NCBI RefSeq assembly: GCF_014489635.1
Contig: NZ_CP060828.1
Span: 2,418,001-2,482,000 of the forward strand
Source: Streptomyces roseirectus
Lineage (GTDB): Bacteria; Actinomycetota; Actinomycetes; Streptomycetales; Streptomycetaceae
DNA: 64,000 bases
Direction: 5' to 3'
The notes under the pieces are model-generated. The model did not search any database, had not been told where the DNA came from, and worked only from the letters and a program-made list of their open reading frames with translations. Shown here in pieces: positions 7,839 to 15,916 of this stretch; position 1 is the first letter of the stretch, and each line of letters starts with the position of its first letter. The translations under genes were made by a program, and so were the position numbers.

Positions 7839-10456
7839 GCGCCCTGCCTCTCGGACGTTCCCAACCGTTCTCCCGGCACACCGCCGCCGGCCCCGGACAC
7901 CACGCTCCCGGACACCGCGCTCCCTGGCACCGCGCTCCCGGAGCCCCCCGCAGCCGGCCCTCCGCCCGCCGCCCGCAGCGTCAGCACCATCGTCAGCCCA
8001 CCCCCCGGCGTGTCCTCGGCGGCCAGTGTGCCTCCCATCGCCTCGACGAACCCCCGCGCCACGGCGAGCCCGAGCCCGACCCCCGCACCACGCGGGGCGT
8101 CACCGTACCGCTGGAAGGGCGCGAAGATGCGCTCCTTGGCCTCGTCGGGCACCCCCGGCCCGCGGTCCACGACCCGCACCTCGACCCGGTCCGACAGCGC
8201 ACTCGCGGCGACCAGCACACACTCCCCGGCCGGGCTGTACTTGACGGCGTTCTCCACCAGGTTGGCGACGGCCCGCTCCAGCAGCCCCGCGTCCACGGAC
8301 ACCATGGGCAGCGTCTCCGGGATGTCCAGCTCCACGCTGTCCTCGGGCACCCCGCCGAGCGCCATCGGCACCACCTCGTCGAGGTCGATCTCCCGCACGA
8401 TCGGCGTGACGGTCCCCGTCTGGAGCCGGGACATGTCGAGCAGGTTCCCGACCAGGTGGTCGAGCCGGTCGGCGCCCTCCTCGATCCCTTCGAGCAATTC
8501 CGACTGGTCCTCCTCGGACCACGCCACGTCGTCCGAGCGCAGACTCGACACCGCAGCCTTGATCCCCGCGAGCGGCGTCCGCAGGTCGTGGCTGACCGCG
8601 GCCAGCAGCGCCGTGCGGATCCGGTTGCCCTCAGCGAGCGCCCTCGCCCGGTCGGCCTCCTCCTGGAGCCGTCTGCGGTCGAGGACGACGGCGGCCTGCG
8701 CCCCGAACGCCGCGAGCACCCGCCGGTCCTCGGCCGGCAGCACCCGCCCGGTCAGCGCGAGCGCCATGTGGTCGCCGACGGGTACGTCCACGTCGGCGTC
8801 CTCGGGCCGCTCCACCGCCCGCCCGAGCCCGACGCGCCCGGCGCAGGTCCACGGCGCGACGTCGCCCTCCCGCTCCAGCAGCGCCGCCGACTCCATCCCG
8901 AACGTCTCCCGCACCCGCTCCAGCAGCGCCTCCAGGCTGGTCTCCCCCCGCAGCACGTTCCCCGCGAGGAACGACAGGATCTCCGACTCGGCCCGCAACC
9001 TGGCCGCCTGGTGCGTGCGCCGCGCGGCGAGGTCGACGACGGACGCGACCGATATCGCCACCCCGACGAAGATCACGATGGCGACGATGTTCTTCGGGTC
9101 GGCGATCGTGAACCGGTGCAGCGGAGGTGTGTAGAAGTAGTTCAGCAGCAACGAGCCCAGCGCCGCCGAGGCCAGCGAGGGCAGCAGCCCGCCCAGCAGC
9201 GCGGCGGCCACCGTCAGCGCCAGGAACAGCAGCATGTCGTTGGCCAGCCCGAGGTGGACGGCGTTCAGCAGCAGCGCGAGCACCACCGGGCCGCCGACGC
9301 CCACGACCCAGCCCCACAGGATCCGGGCCCGCCCGAGCCGGGCGCCCCGGGCCACGGGCAGTCCACGCCCCTTGGCGACCTCCTCGTGGGTGACGATGTG
9401 CACGTCCAGGTCGGGACCCGACTCCCGGGCGACGGTCGCGCCGACGCCGGGGCCGAACATGTACTGCCACGCCTTGCGCCGCGACGACCCGAGCACGATC
9501 TGTGTCGCGTTCGCGCCCCGCGCGAAGTCCAGCAGCGCCGCGGGGATGTCGTCCCCGACGACGTGGTGGAACGTGCCGCCCAGGTCCTCGACCAGCGTCC
9601 GCTGCACGGCGAGTTCCTTCGGCGAGGCCGAGGTGAGGCCGTCGCTGCGGGAGATGTAGACGGCGAGCACTTCGCCGCCGGCGCCCTTCTCCGCGAGCCG
9701 CGCCGCCCGCCGGATCAGGGTGCGTCCCTCGGGGCCGCCGGTCAGCCCGACGACGATCCGCTCCCGCGAGCCCCAGATCGCCGAGACGCGGTGCTCGCTG
9801 CGGTACTGCTTCAGGTACTCGTCGACCCGGTCGGCCACCCACAGCAGCGCCAGCTCCCGCAGCGCGGTGAGGTTCCCGGGGCGGAAGTAGTTCGACAGCG
9901 CCGCGTCGACCTTGTCCGGCCGGTATATGTTGCCGTGCGCCATCCGCCTGCGCAGGGCCTGCGGCGACATGTCCACCAGTTCGACCTGGTCGGCCCGGCG
10001 CACCATCTCGTCCGGCACGGTCTCCCGCTGGCGCACCCCGGTGATCGACTCGACGACGTCTCCCAGCGACTCCAGGTGCTGGATGTTCACCGTCGACACG
10101 ACGTCGATCCCGGCGGCCAGCAGTTCCTCGACGTCCTGCCACCGTTTGGCGTTGCGCGAGCCCGGCACGTTGGTGTGGGCGAGTTCGTCCACCAGGGCGA
10201 CCGCCGGGGCCCGCCGCAGCACCGCCTCCACGTCCATCTCCGTGAACGCGGTGCCCCGGTAGTCGATCGTCCGGCGTCCGATCTCCTCCAGGCCGCGCAG
10301 CATCACCTCGGTACGCGGCCGGCCGTGATGCTCGACGAAGGCCACCACGCAGTCCGTACCGCGCTCGACCCTGCGGTGCGCCTCCGACAGCATCGCGTAC
10401 GTCTTCCCGACGCCCGGCGCCGCACCGAGATAGATCCGAAGCTTCCCGCGCGCCAT
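7835..10456 (-). CDS. kdpD: KdpD-type sensor histidine kinase
   Basis: 873 residues. It begins with the KdpD domain containing Walker A (GAAPGVGKTYAML, residues about 9-21) and DELAHTNVPGS. A USP domain with IVVGLTGGPEGRTLIRRA (about 235-360), four transmembrane segments (about 390-490), a GAF-like region, and the HisKA motif AVSHDLRTPLAG with HATPase N and G boxes (NLVENAVKYSP, GVGLGLAVA) follow. A 30-residue Gly/Ser/Val-rich tail follows the kinase core and is unusual. It senses K+ limitation or ionic strength, and c-di-AMP binds the USP domain in some KdpD proteins. The ATG at 10456 gives the standard MARGKLRIYLG start with GAGGG just upstream; the frame is open for 30 more codons. The pair lies upstream of the OB-fold and DUF3159 genes on the same strand. 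Confidence 0.92.
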   Translation of the reverse strand: MARGKLRIYLGAAPGVGKTYAMLSEAHRRVERGTDCVVAFVEHHGRPRTEVMLRGLEEIGRRTIDYRGTAFTEMDVEAVLRRAPAVALVDELAHTNVPGSRNAKRWQDVEELLAAGIDVVSTVNIQHLESLGDVVESITGVRQRETVPDEMVRRADQVELVDMSPQALRRRMAHGNIYRPDKVDAALSNYFRPGNLTALRELALLWVADRVDEYLKQYRSEHRVSAIWGSRERIVVGLTGGPEGRTLIRRAARLAEKGAGGEVLAVYISRSDGLTSASPKELAVQRTLVEDLGGTFHHVVGDDIPAALLDFARGANATQIVLGSSRRKAWQYMFGPGVGATVARESGPDLDVHIVTHEEVAKGRGLPVARGARLGRARILWGWVVGVGGPVVLALLLNAVHLGLANDMLLFLALTVAAALLGGLLPSLASAALGSLLLNYFYTPPLHRFTIADPKNIVAIVIFVGVAISVASVVDLAARRTHQAARLRAESEILSFLAGNVLRGETSLEALLERVRETFGMESAALLEREGDVAPWTCAGRVGLGRAVERPEDADVDVPVGDHMALALTGRVLPAEDRRVLAAFGAQAAVVLDRRRLQEEADRARALAEGNRIRTALLAAVSHDLRTPLAGIKAAVSSLRSDDVAWSEEDQSELLEGIEEGADRLDHLVGNLLDMSRLQTGTVTPIVREIDLDEVVPMALGGVPEDSVELDIPETLPMVSVDAGLLERAVANLVENAVKYSPAGECVLVAASALSDRVEVRVVDRGPGVPDEAKERIFAPFQRYGDAPRGAGVGLGLAVARGFVEAMGGTLAAEDTPGGGLTMVLTLRAAGGGPAAGGSGSAVPGSAVSGSVVSGAGGGVPGERLGTSERQGA

Positions 10457-10668
10457 GCCCTCATTGTCTTCCGCCGACCACCATGTGTGCAGCGAAGACG
10501 TTACGACCCTTTCGTCAGACAAATCAGACACTCCCTTCGCCACCACCTCTCCTTTGACGCAACTCTGACGCTCTGCCGCCGCCCCGGCCGAGCCGCCGAG
10601 TCCTTCTGCCCCTTCATCGGACGAGGCCCGCCGATCGGTTCACGCCTCGCAAGATTTTTTTCCCGCCC

Positions 10669-10728
10669 CGTGAAACCCCGCCTCGTGAAACCCGACGTCG
10701 CGAATCCCGGCCTCGCGAAAACCGCGCA
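10669..10728. repeat. four imperfect 15-bp tandem repeats in intergenic DNA
   Basis: Units starting at 10669, 10684, 10699 and 10714 share the pattern CGYGAAWMCC followed by a G/C-rich pentamer. They lie in the 347-bp gap between kdpD and the DUF3710 gene, just outside the terminator. The rest of this gap (10457-10660) holds the kdpD leader and a short T-tract (GATTTTTTTCCC) but no gene that I can support. Confidence 0.6.
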
Positions 10729-10736
10729 AAAACAAA

Positions 10737-10769
10737 GAAGGGCCGAATCCCCACGGGATCCAGCCCTTC
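10737..10769 (-). terminator. intrinsic terminator after DUF3710
   Basis: GAAGGGC pairs with GCCCTTC and an inner ATCCC pairs with GGGAT. On the minus strand the stem is followed by TTTGTTTTTG, so it ends the dut-DUF3710 transcript. Confidence 0.8.
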
Positions 10770-10803
10770 CTCCGCCTCGCCTCAGTCTCGCGAGGAAACC
10801 CGC

Positions 10804-11574
10804 TCAGCGCACCTCGGTGATCTCCGGCCCACGCTGCAACTGCCCCATGCCACCGGAGAAGCGCGACCCTTCCTCCTCCTGCTGCTGCACGCCCTCGGGG
10901 ACCATCTGGGCGTCGTTGGGCAGCTTGAGGACGATCGGGTCGCGGGGAGCCATCGGCCCCTCGCCGCGCACGACGACCGTGTCACGGAAGATCTGCTCCA
11001 GCAGCCCGGCGGCCTGCGGCTGCACCGCGCCCTGCCCGGAGATCACCCCGCGCAGGAACCACCGCGGCCCGTCCACGCCGACGAACCGGACGACGTGGAA
11101 GCCGCTCTGCCCGTCCGGCAGTTGCACCGGAACCTGTGCGCGCAGTTCCCAGCCCAGCGGACCCTCGACCTCGTCGATGATGCCGCCCTGCTGGGTGATG
11201 CCGGAGGCGATCTCCTCGCGCACCTCGCCCCAGATGCCCTCGCGCTTGGGCGCGGCGAACGCCTGGAGCTGGACCGCGCTGTCGCGCAGCACGACGGTCG
11301 CCGCGACGATCGCGTCGCCCGCGACCTCGACCCGCAGCTCCATGCCGTCGACACCGGGCACGAAGAGTCCGCCGAGGTCGACGCGGCCCTCGGCGGGGTC
11401 GCTCACCTCGGTGCTGTCCCAGGGGCCGTCGGGCCGGGGCTCGGGTTCGAGCCGTACGCGCTCGCGCGGGCCCGCGTCCGTCTCGTCCGCCTCAGTGTCG
11501 ACGCTGTCGACGACCTGCTCGGCCTCGCCGGCCGCGCCCTCGGCGGCATCCTTCTTCTTGCGACGTCCGAACAC
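10804..11574 (-). CDS. DUF3710 family protein
   Basis: 256 residues. A basic N-terminus (GRRKKKD), an acidic low-complexity stretch (about 10-60) and a beta-rich DUF3710 core (about 65-215) with LRDSAVQLQAFAAPKREGIW and VRFVGVDGPRWFLRGV are visible. The tail is Gln/Glu-rich. DUF3710 is widespread in Actinobacteria beside dut (mycobacterial Rv2696c) and has no established function that I can name. GTG at 11574 has GGAAGG upstream. It begins 1 nt after the dut stop codon, so dut and this gene form one unit that ends at the terminator near 10750. Confidence 0.87.
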   Translation of the reverse strand: MFGRRKKKDAAEGAAGEAEQVVDSVDTEADETDAGPRERVRLEPEPRPDGPWDSTEVSDPAEGRVDLGGLFVPGVDGMELRVEVAGDAIVAATVVLRDSAVQLQAFAAPKREGIWGEVREEIASGITQQGGIIDEVEGPLGWELRAQVPVQLPDGQSGFHVVRFVGVDGPRWFLRGVISGQGAVQPQAAGLLEQIFRDTVVVRGEGPMAPRDPIVLKLPNDAQMVPEGVQQQEEEGSRFSGGMGQLQRGPEITEVR

Positions 11575-11575
11575 G

Positions 11576-12133
11576 TCACTGTCCTTCCCGGTCGGATACG
11601 ACCGAAGCGTATCGATTCCCACCCGTTGTGCCGCCCGTGGCGGCGTCACCGCTCGTACCGTCCGTCCCCACCGCGGCATGACCGCCGGTGGACCCGAAGC
11701 CCCCCTCGCCCCGAGCCGAGCCGGAGAGTTCCGCGACCTCCTGGAAGCGGACCCTCTCGACCTGCTGGACGACCAGTTGGGCAATCCGGTCGAAGCGCTC
11801 GAACCGCACAGCCTCGCGCGGATCGAGATTCACCACGATCACCTTGATCTCCCCACGGTACCCGGCATCAACCGTCCCCGGGGCATTCACGAGGGCGACT
11901 CCGCACCGGGCTGCGAGCCCGGAGCGGGGGTGCACGAAGGCCGCGTACCCCTCGGGCAGCGCGATCGCCACCCCGGTGGGCAGCACGGCCCGCTCGCCGG
12001 GCTTCAGCTCGCACGCCTCGGTGGTCCTGAGGTCGGCTCCCGCGTCACCGGGGTGCTCGTACGCGGGAAGCGGTACGTCCGCGTCGACGCGCCGGATCCG
12101 TACGGCGAGTTCTTCACGGGGTTCACGGCTCAC
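11576..12133 (-). CDS. dut: deoxyuridine 5'-triphosphate nucleotidohydrolase (dUTPase)
   Basis: 185 residues. It hydrolyses dUTP to dUMP and pyrophosphate, keeping uracil out of DNA and supplying dUMP for thymidylate. All five trimeric dUTPase motifs are present in order: DAGADLR, PRSGLAARCG, NAPGTVDAGYRGEIKV, FDRIAQLVVQ and, near the C-terminus, RGEGGFGSTG, the flexible P-loop-like arm that closes the site. A 40-residue Gly/Thr-rich extension after motif 5 is longer than usual. GTG at 12133 is used; it overlaps the stop of a small upstream ORF as GTGA. It is coupled to DUF3710 downstream. Confidence 0.95.
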   Translation of the reverse strand: MSREPREELAVRIRRVDADVPLPAYEHPGDAGADLRTTEACELKPGERAVLPTGVAIALPEGYAAFVHPRSGLAARCGVALVNAPGTVDAGYRGEIKVIVVNLDPREAVRFERFDRIAQLVVQQVERVRFQEVAELSGSARGEGGFGSTGGHAAVGTDGTSGDAATGGTTGGNRYASVVSDREGQ

Positions 12134-12417
12134 GGGGTCACCTCGAAGGCGCGCAGGCGCCGCATCCGGTCCGGGCCGTCCTGTACGGCCCGGATCTCTT
12201 CCGCCCGCCCGCGGCCCGCGAAGCGCGCGGCTCCGGCCCGCGTGGGCAGCGCGCCCGCGCGGGAGGCCGGGTGCGGCCGGCGGGCCTGGTCCTCGCCACG
12301 TCCGAAACACTGTTCGCAGTGGGTACCGTGAAGCCCGCCGTGCGCGGGGGCGTCAGGGCGGCGCACCGGTCGCGGGGCGCCGGCCGGAGGCTGAGGAGCT
12401 GCGGAAGTACCACTCAC
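12130..12417 (-). CDS. small hypothetical protein coupled to dut
   Basis: 95 residues if the GTG at 12417 is the start (MSGTSAAPQPP); the frame is open to 12468. The visible features are a proline-rich N-terminus, a CEQC cysteine pair preceded by a His, and a basic C-terminal half (RHPASRAG region, RFAGRGRAEEIRAVQDG, RMRRLRAFEVTP). Codons in the last third are strongly G/C in the third position, and the stop overlaps the dut GTG by GTGA, both of which favour a real gene. I do not recognise the family. It could instead be a chance frame in the dut leader. Confidence 0.5.
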   Translation of the reverse strand: MSGTSAAPQPPAGAPRPVRRPDAPAHGGLHGTHCEQCFGRGEDQARRPHPASRAGALPTRAGAARFAGRGRAEEIRAVQDGPDRMRRLRAFEVTP

Positions 12418-12545
12418 AGCCGCAGACCTTACCCGCCTGTCCCTCACCCTCGGCCACCTCGTGCTCACCGCTCTTACCGACCGGTCACCTCCGCGCGTCC
12501 CGCCCCGGCCCCGGCACTGTCGGTCCCCCGTGCCAAGCTTGGCCC

Positions 12546-13010
12546 ATGCAGCTCTCCACCGCCCCGTACGAAGAACGCCTCACCGCCCCCCGCTCGTGGT
12601 GGTTCCTGTCCTTCCTCGTGGGCGTCGCGATGGCCCTGATCATGCTGCCGTTCGGCACCCTGCCGCTGCTCGGCGGCCTGGTCGGGGGCACTGCGGTGGC
12701 GGCGGTCGTGGCCAGCGCGTACGGCTCCCCGCGCATCCGCGTGGTGGGCGGTTTCCTGATCGCGGGAGAGGCGAAGATCCCGGTGACGGCACTCGGCGAG
12801 GCCGAGGTGCTGGACCAGGAGGAGGCCCGCGCCTGGCGGACGTACAAGGCGGACACGCGCGCGTACCTGCTGCTGCGCGCGTACATCCCGGGCGCGCTGC
12901 GCGTCCTCGTCACCGACCCCGAGGACCCGACGCCGTACCTGTACCTGTCGACGCGAGAGCCCGAGCGGCTGGCCCAGGCCCTCAAGGAGGCCCGCGAGGC
13001 CGCCGTCTAG
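12546..13010 (+). CDS. DUF3093 family membrane protein
   Basis: 154 residues. Two adjacent hydrophobic segments near the N-terminus (about 18-60: WFLSFLVGVAMALIMLPF and LLGGLVGGTAVAAVVAS) anchor a soluble domain with IRVVGGFLIAGEAKIPV, an RAYLLLRAYIPGALRVLV strand and a conserved DPEDPTPYLYLSTREP motif. This is the DUF3093 pattern (mycobacterial Rv2698, next to dut and DUF4193). Function unknown. The ATG at 12546 follows a spacer lacking a strong SD. It converges with the next minus-strand gene with only 4 nt between stop codons. Confidence 0.85.
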   Translation: MQLSTAPYEERLTAPRSWWFLSFLVGVAMALIMLPFGTLPLLGGLVGGTAVAAVVASAYGSPRIRVVGGFLIAGEAKIPVTALGEAEVLDQEEARAWRTYKADTRAYLLLRAYIPGALRVLVTDPEDPTPYLYLSTREPERLAQALKEAREAAV

Positions 13011-13014
13011 CGCG

Positions 13015-13944
13015 TCAGCGCCCCAGTTCCTCGCGGCCGGCCCGTTCCTCGATGGGGAGCGGGTCGGTCGGTTTCTCCAGGGGCGGGAGGGCCGGCAGAG
13101 CGTCCCAGGGGACCTGCCGCTTTCTGAGGTCGGCACGGAGTTTCGCGGCGAGTTTCCTGGTGTCTCTGCGGTTCATGACGGCGCCGACGGCGGCTCCGAC
13201 CATGAACGGGACCAGGTTGGGCAGGTTGCGCACCATGCGTTTCATGATCTGCTGGCGCAGTTCGCGCTTCATCTGGCTGCCGAGCGCGGAGTTCACGGAG
13301 GACGGCTTGAGCACGTCGACGCCGCGTTCGCCGGACCAGGAGCGCAGGTAGGCGGTGCTGCGGTCCTTGAGGGTGCCGGGTGGTCTGAGGCCGTACACCT
13401 CGTGCAGTTCGGCGATGAGTTTCAGCTCGATCGCGGCGACGCCGGTGATCTCCGCCGCCAGTTCCGCGGGCATCGCGGGCGGGACGGGCAGCATGGCGGC
13501 GGCGCCCACGCCCGCGCCGACGGTCGCCGAGGCGTTCGCGGCGCCCGCCACGAGCTTGTCGGCCAGTTCCTCGGGTCCGAGACCGGGGAACTGCCCCTGA
13601 AGCGTCCTGAGGTCGCGTACGGGGATTCTGGGGGCGTTCTCGATGACCCGGTCCGCGAGGTACCCCAGGCCGGCCCTGGCCCTGTCACGGCCCTTGTGGA
13701 CGCCGTCCCGGGCCAGGTCCCGGGCTCTGTCCCTGATCACCGCGGCCGACCGCCTGGCGACGGCCGCGGTGCCCCGTTCCGGTACCGGGAGCTCGCTCCC
13801 GTTCCCGGCCGGTTCGAGCGAGGCCGATCCGGTGGCGGATGAACCTCGCTCGTCGTCACGCACGCCGAGAGGGCCGTCGTGCGGCCCTTGGTCCGCTTTC
13901 CTCAGGGGGAAGCGGCGCTTCCGAGGAGGGGTCGAGCCAGTCAC
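13015..13944 (-). CDS. conserved hypothetical protein, possible EcsC-like region
   Basis: 309 residues. A charged, Pro/Arg-rich N-terminus (1-75) is followed by a helical core. AANASATVGAGVGAAAMLPVPP is a small-residue hydrophobic stretch, EITGVAAIELKLIAELHEVYGL resembles the EcsC-type repeat, and PNLVPFMVGAAVGAVMNRRDTRKLA is a second hydrophobic helix. The C-terminus is proline-rich. It starts with GTG 13 nt after the DUF4193 stop, with GAGGGAGGG as the ribosome site overlapping that stop, so it is the second gene of a DUF4193 operon. Function not established; the EcsC comparison is tentative. Confidence 0.78.
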   Translation of the reverse strand: MTGSTPPRKRRFPLRKADQGPHDGPLGVRDDERGSSATGSASLEPAGNGSELPVPERGTAAVARRSAAVIRDRARDLARDGVHKGRDRARAGLGYLADRVIENAPRIPVRDLRTLQGQFPGLGPEELADKLVAGAANASATVGAGVGAAAMLPVPPAMPAELAAEITGVAAIELKLIAELHEVYGLRPPGTLKDRSTAYLRSWSGERGVDVLKPSSVNSALGSQMKRELRQQIMKRMVRNLPNLVPFMVGAAVGAVMNRRDTRKLAAKLRADLRKRQVPWDALPALPPLEKPTDPLPIEERAGREELGR

Positions 13945-13957
13945 GGCCGACCCTCCC

Positions 13958-14254
13958 TCAGTCGCAGTCGCGGCAGATCGGCTGACCGTTCTTCTCGCGG
14001 GCCAGCTGGCTGCGGTGGTGCACCAGGAAGCAGCTCATGCAGGTGAACTCGTCCTGCTGCTTGGGCAGCACCCGGACGGCCAGCTCCTCGTTGGAGAGGT
14101 CGGCTCCGGGCAGTTCGAGGCCCTCGGCGGCCTCGAACTCGTCGACGTCGACCGAGGACGCCGACTTGTCGTTCCTCCGGGCCTTCAGCTCTTCAAGGCT
14201 GTCGGAGTCGACGTCGTCGTCGGTCTTGCGTGGGGTGTCGTAATCGGTTGCCAT
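13958..14254 (-). CDS. DUF4193 family small zinc-binding-type protein
   Basis: 98 residues. A highly acidic first half (DDDVDSDSLEELKARR) precedes a compact C-terminal block FTCMSCFLVHHRSQLAREK ending ICRDCD. The two CxxC pairs plus His residues look like a zinc ribbon. DUF4193 is present throughout Actinobacteria at this position (mycobacterial Rv2699c) and has no firm function. The ATG at 14254 is preceded by GGGGGAGAGCG. It heads a two-gene unit with the EcsC-like gene. Confidence 0.87.
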   Translation of the reverse strand: MATDYDTPRKTDDDVDSDSLEELKARRNDKSASSVDVDEFEAAEGLELPGADLSNEELAVRVLPKQQDEFTCMSCFLVHHRSQLAREKNGQPICRDCD

Positions 14255-14650
14255 ATTCGCTCTCCCCCTCTGGGTGAATGCGGTGTCTCCAGCGCACGTA
14301 ACGCGTGAGAGGCCGGACTTGTGCCCGCCTTGAGCGGGAGATTTTGCCTCACATCAAGGTCTGTTACTCAATCGACACCCAACCGGCCCCCTCACGGGTG
14401 ATCGGGTTGGATGGCGATCGGGACCGTACACGGTCCGAATGTCGCACTTCAAAGGCGCCCCACCGTGTACTTCCCGTCATCCGGACCCTCGAAAACCCGG
14501 ATTTTCCGGGCCTTACGGCGGCCTCCATGATCACGGTGAGTAGATGGCCGGAAATTCGTCCTTGTGATCGATCACACACATGAGCACGGGGACGAAGCCC
14601 CGAAAATTCCGCGCAAAGCGAACGCCCCCGCGTGTGTCGGGCCCATGATC
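14255..14650. other. 396-bp non-coding gap with two palindromes
   Basis: The gap lies between DUF4193 (minus, upstream end) and the end of cutS (minus). It contains no supported ORF. Two perfect palindromic elements are visible: GGACCGT-AC-ACGGTCC at 14421-14436 and TGTGATCGATCACA at 14563-14576. The first lies 167 nt upstream of the DUF4193 start and could be an operator or a short stem-loop. The sequence around 14560-14600 is less G/C-rich than the flanks. Confidence 0.6.
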
Positions 14651-15910
14651 TCAGAGGGGCAGGGTGACACGCATCACCAGTCCCCCTCCCTCTCTCGGCT
14701 GAGCCGAGATGTGCCCGCCGTGGGCGCGCGCGACCGACCTCACGATCGACAGCCCGAGCCCCACCCCCTTGTCGCTGCCCGTGCGCTCCGTACGCAGCCG
14801 CCGGAACGGCTCGAAGAGGTTGTCGATCTCGTACGCCGGGACCACCGGACCGGTGTTCGACACCACCAGCACCGCCTGCCCGTGCTGCACCTCGGTGGTC
14901 ACCTCGACCCAGCCCTCCTCGGGCACGTTGTAGCGCACCGCGTTCTGCACCAGGTTCAGCGCGATCCGCTCCAGCAGCACGCCGTTGCCCTGGACGACGG
15001 CGCTCTGCCGCTCGCCCCGGATCGTGACGCCCTTGGCCTCGGCCTCGCCGTGCGCCTGGTCGATCGCCTGCCCGGCCACCTCCGCCAGGTCGACCGGCTT
15101 GCGCTCGACGATCTGGTTGTCGCTGCGGGCGAGCAGCAGCAGCCCCTCCACGAGCTGTTCACTGCGCTCGTTGGTGGCCAGCAGCGTCTTGCCGAGCTGC
15201 TGGAGCTCCACGGGCGCGTTCGGGTCGGAGAGGTGGACCTCCAGGAGCGTCCGGTTGATCGCGAGCGGTGTACGCAGCTCGTGCGACGCGTTCCCGACGA
15301 ACCGCTGCTGCGCCGTGAACGCACGCTGCAGGCGCGCGAGCATGTCGTCCAGCGTGTCCGCCAGCTCCTTCAGCTCGTCGTCCGGGCCGTCCAGCTCGAT
15401 CCGGCGGGACAGGTCCGAACCGGCGACCGCGCGCGCGGTGCGCGTGATGCGGCCCAGCGGGGTGAGCACCCGGCCCGCCATCGCGTACCCGAAGGCGAAC
15501 GCGATCACCGCGAGCCCTAGGAGGGCCAGCAGGGAGCGGCTGAGGAGGTTGTCCAGCGAGTCCTGGCGGCGCTCGTCCACACACGCGCTGATCGCCGCGT
15601 TGAACGTCGACAGGTACACCTCTCCGTCCGCGTTGGTCGCGGCGTTGACGGCCGGGCAGGACGAACTCGTCACTCTCATCGAGTTACCGGTGACGATCTT
15701 GAACGGCGGTTCGTTGCCGGTGTTGATCGCCTGGGCGGCCAGCAGGTAGATGATCGACAGCAGCAGGATGCCGGCGATCAGGAACATGCCGCCGTACAGC
15801 AGCGTGAGCCTTATCCGGATCGTCGGGCGCAGCCACGGGAACGGCATCTCGGGGCGGCGGGGGTCCCAGGTGGGTTTCGGGGGCGCCTTGGGGGGCGCGG
15901 GCGCGGCCAC
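14651..15910 (-). CDS. cutS: CutS sensor histidine kinase
   Basis: 419 residues. A proline-rich cytosolic N-terminus, TM1 (about 35-60), an extracellular sensor loop (61-122) and TM2 (about 123-147) are followed by HAMP, HisKA with ASHELRTPLAINRTLL, and HATPase_c with NLVQNAVRYNVP and GVGLGLSIVRSV. Cys85 and Cys110 in the sensor loop correspond to the two conserved extracellular cysteines described for CutS, which is thought to respond to disulfide or secretion stress. The start at 15910 gives a normal length. CutR lies 6 nt upstream. CutRS was first linked to copper metabolism in S. lividans. Confidence 0.92.
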   Translation of the reverse strand: MAAPAPPKAPPKPTWDPRRPEMPFPWLRPTIRIRLTLLYGGMFLIAGILLLSIIYLLAAQAINTGNEPPFKIVTGNSMRVTSSSCPAVNAATNADGEVYLSTFNAAISACVDERRQDSLDNLLSRSLLALLGLAVIAFAFGYAMAGRVLTPLGRITRTARAVAGSDLSRRIELDGPDDELKELADTLDDMLARLQRAFTAQQRFVGNASHELRTPLAINRTLLEVHLSDPNAPVELQQLGKTLLATNERSEQLVEGLLLLARSDNQIVERKPVDLAEVAGQAIDQAHGEAEAKGVTIRGERQSAVVQGNGVLLERIALNLVQNAVRYNVPEEGWVEVTTEVQHGQAVLVVSNTGPVVPAYEIDNLFEPFRRLRTERTGSDKGVGLGLSIVRSVARAHGGHISAQPREGGGLVMRVTLPL

Positions 15911-15916
15911 GGTGGA

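Noticed and set aside
8456..12331. A very long plus-strand open frame antisense to kdpD and dut.
   Set aside because: It is a shadow of GC-rich coding DNA on the minus strand; composition is Arg/Pro/Gly-biased with no domain.
14563..14576. Crp operator.
   Set aside because: Half-site spacing is GTG-N6-CAC, two bases shorter than canonical, so it is only noted as a palindrome.
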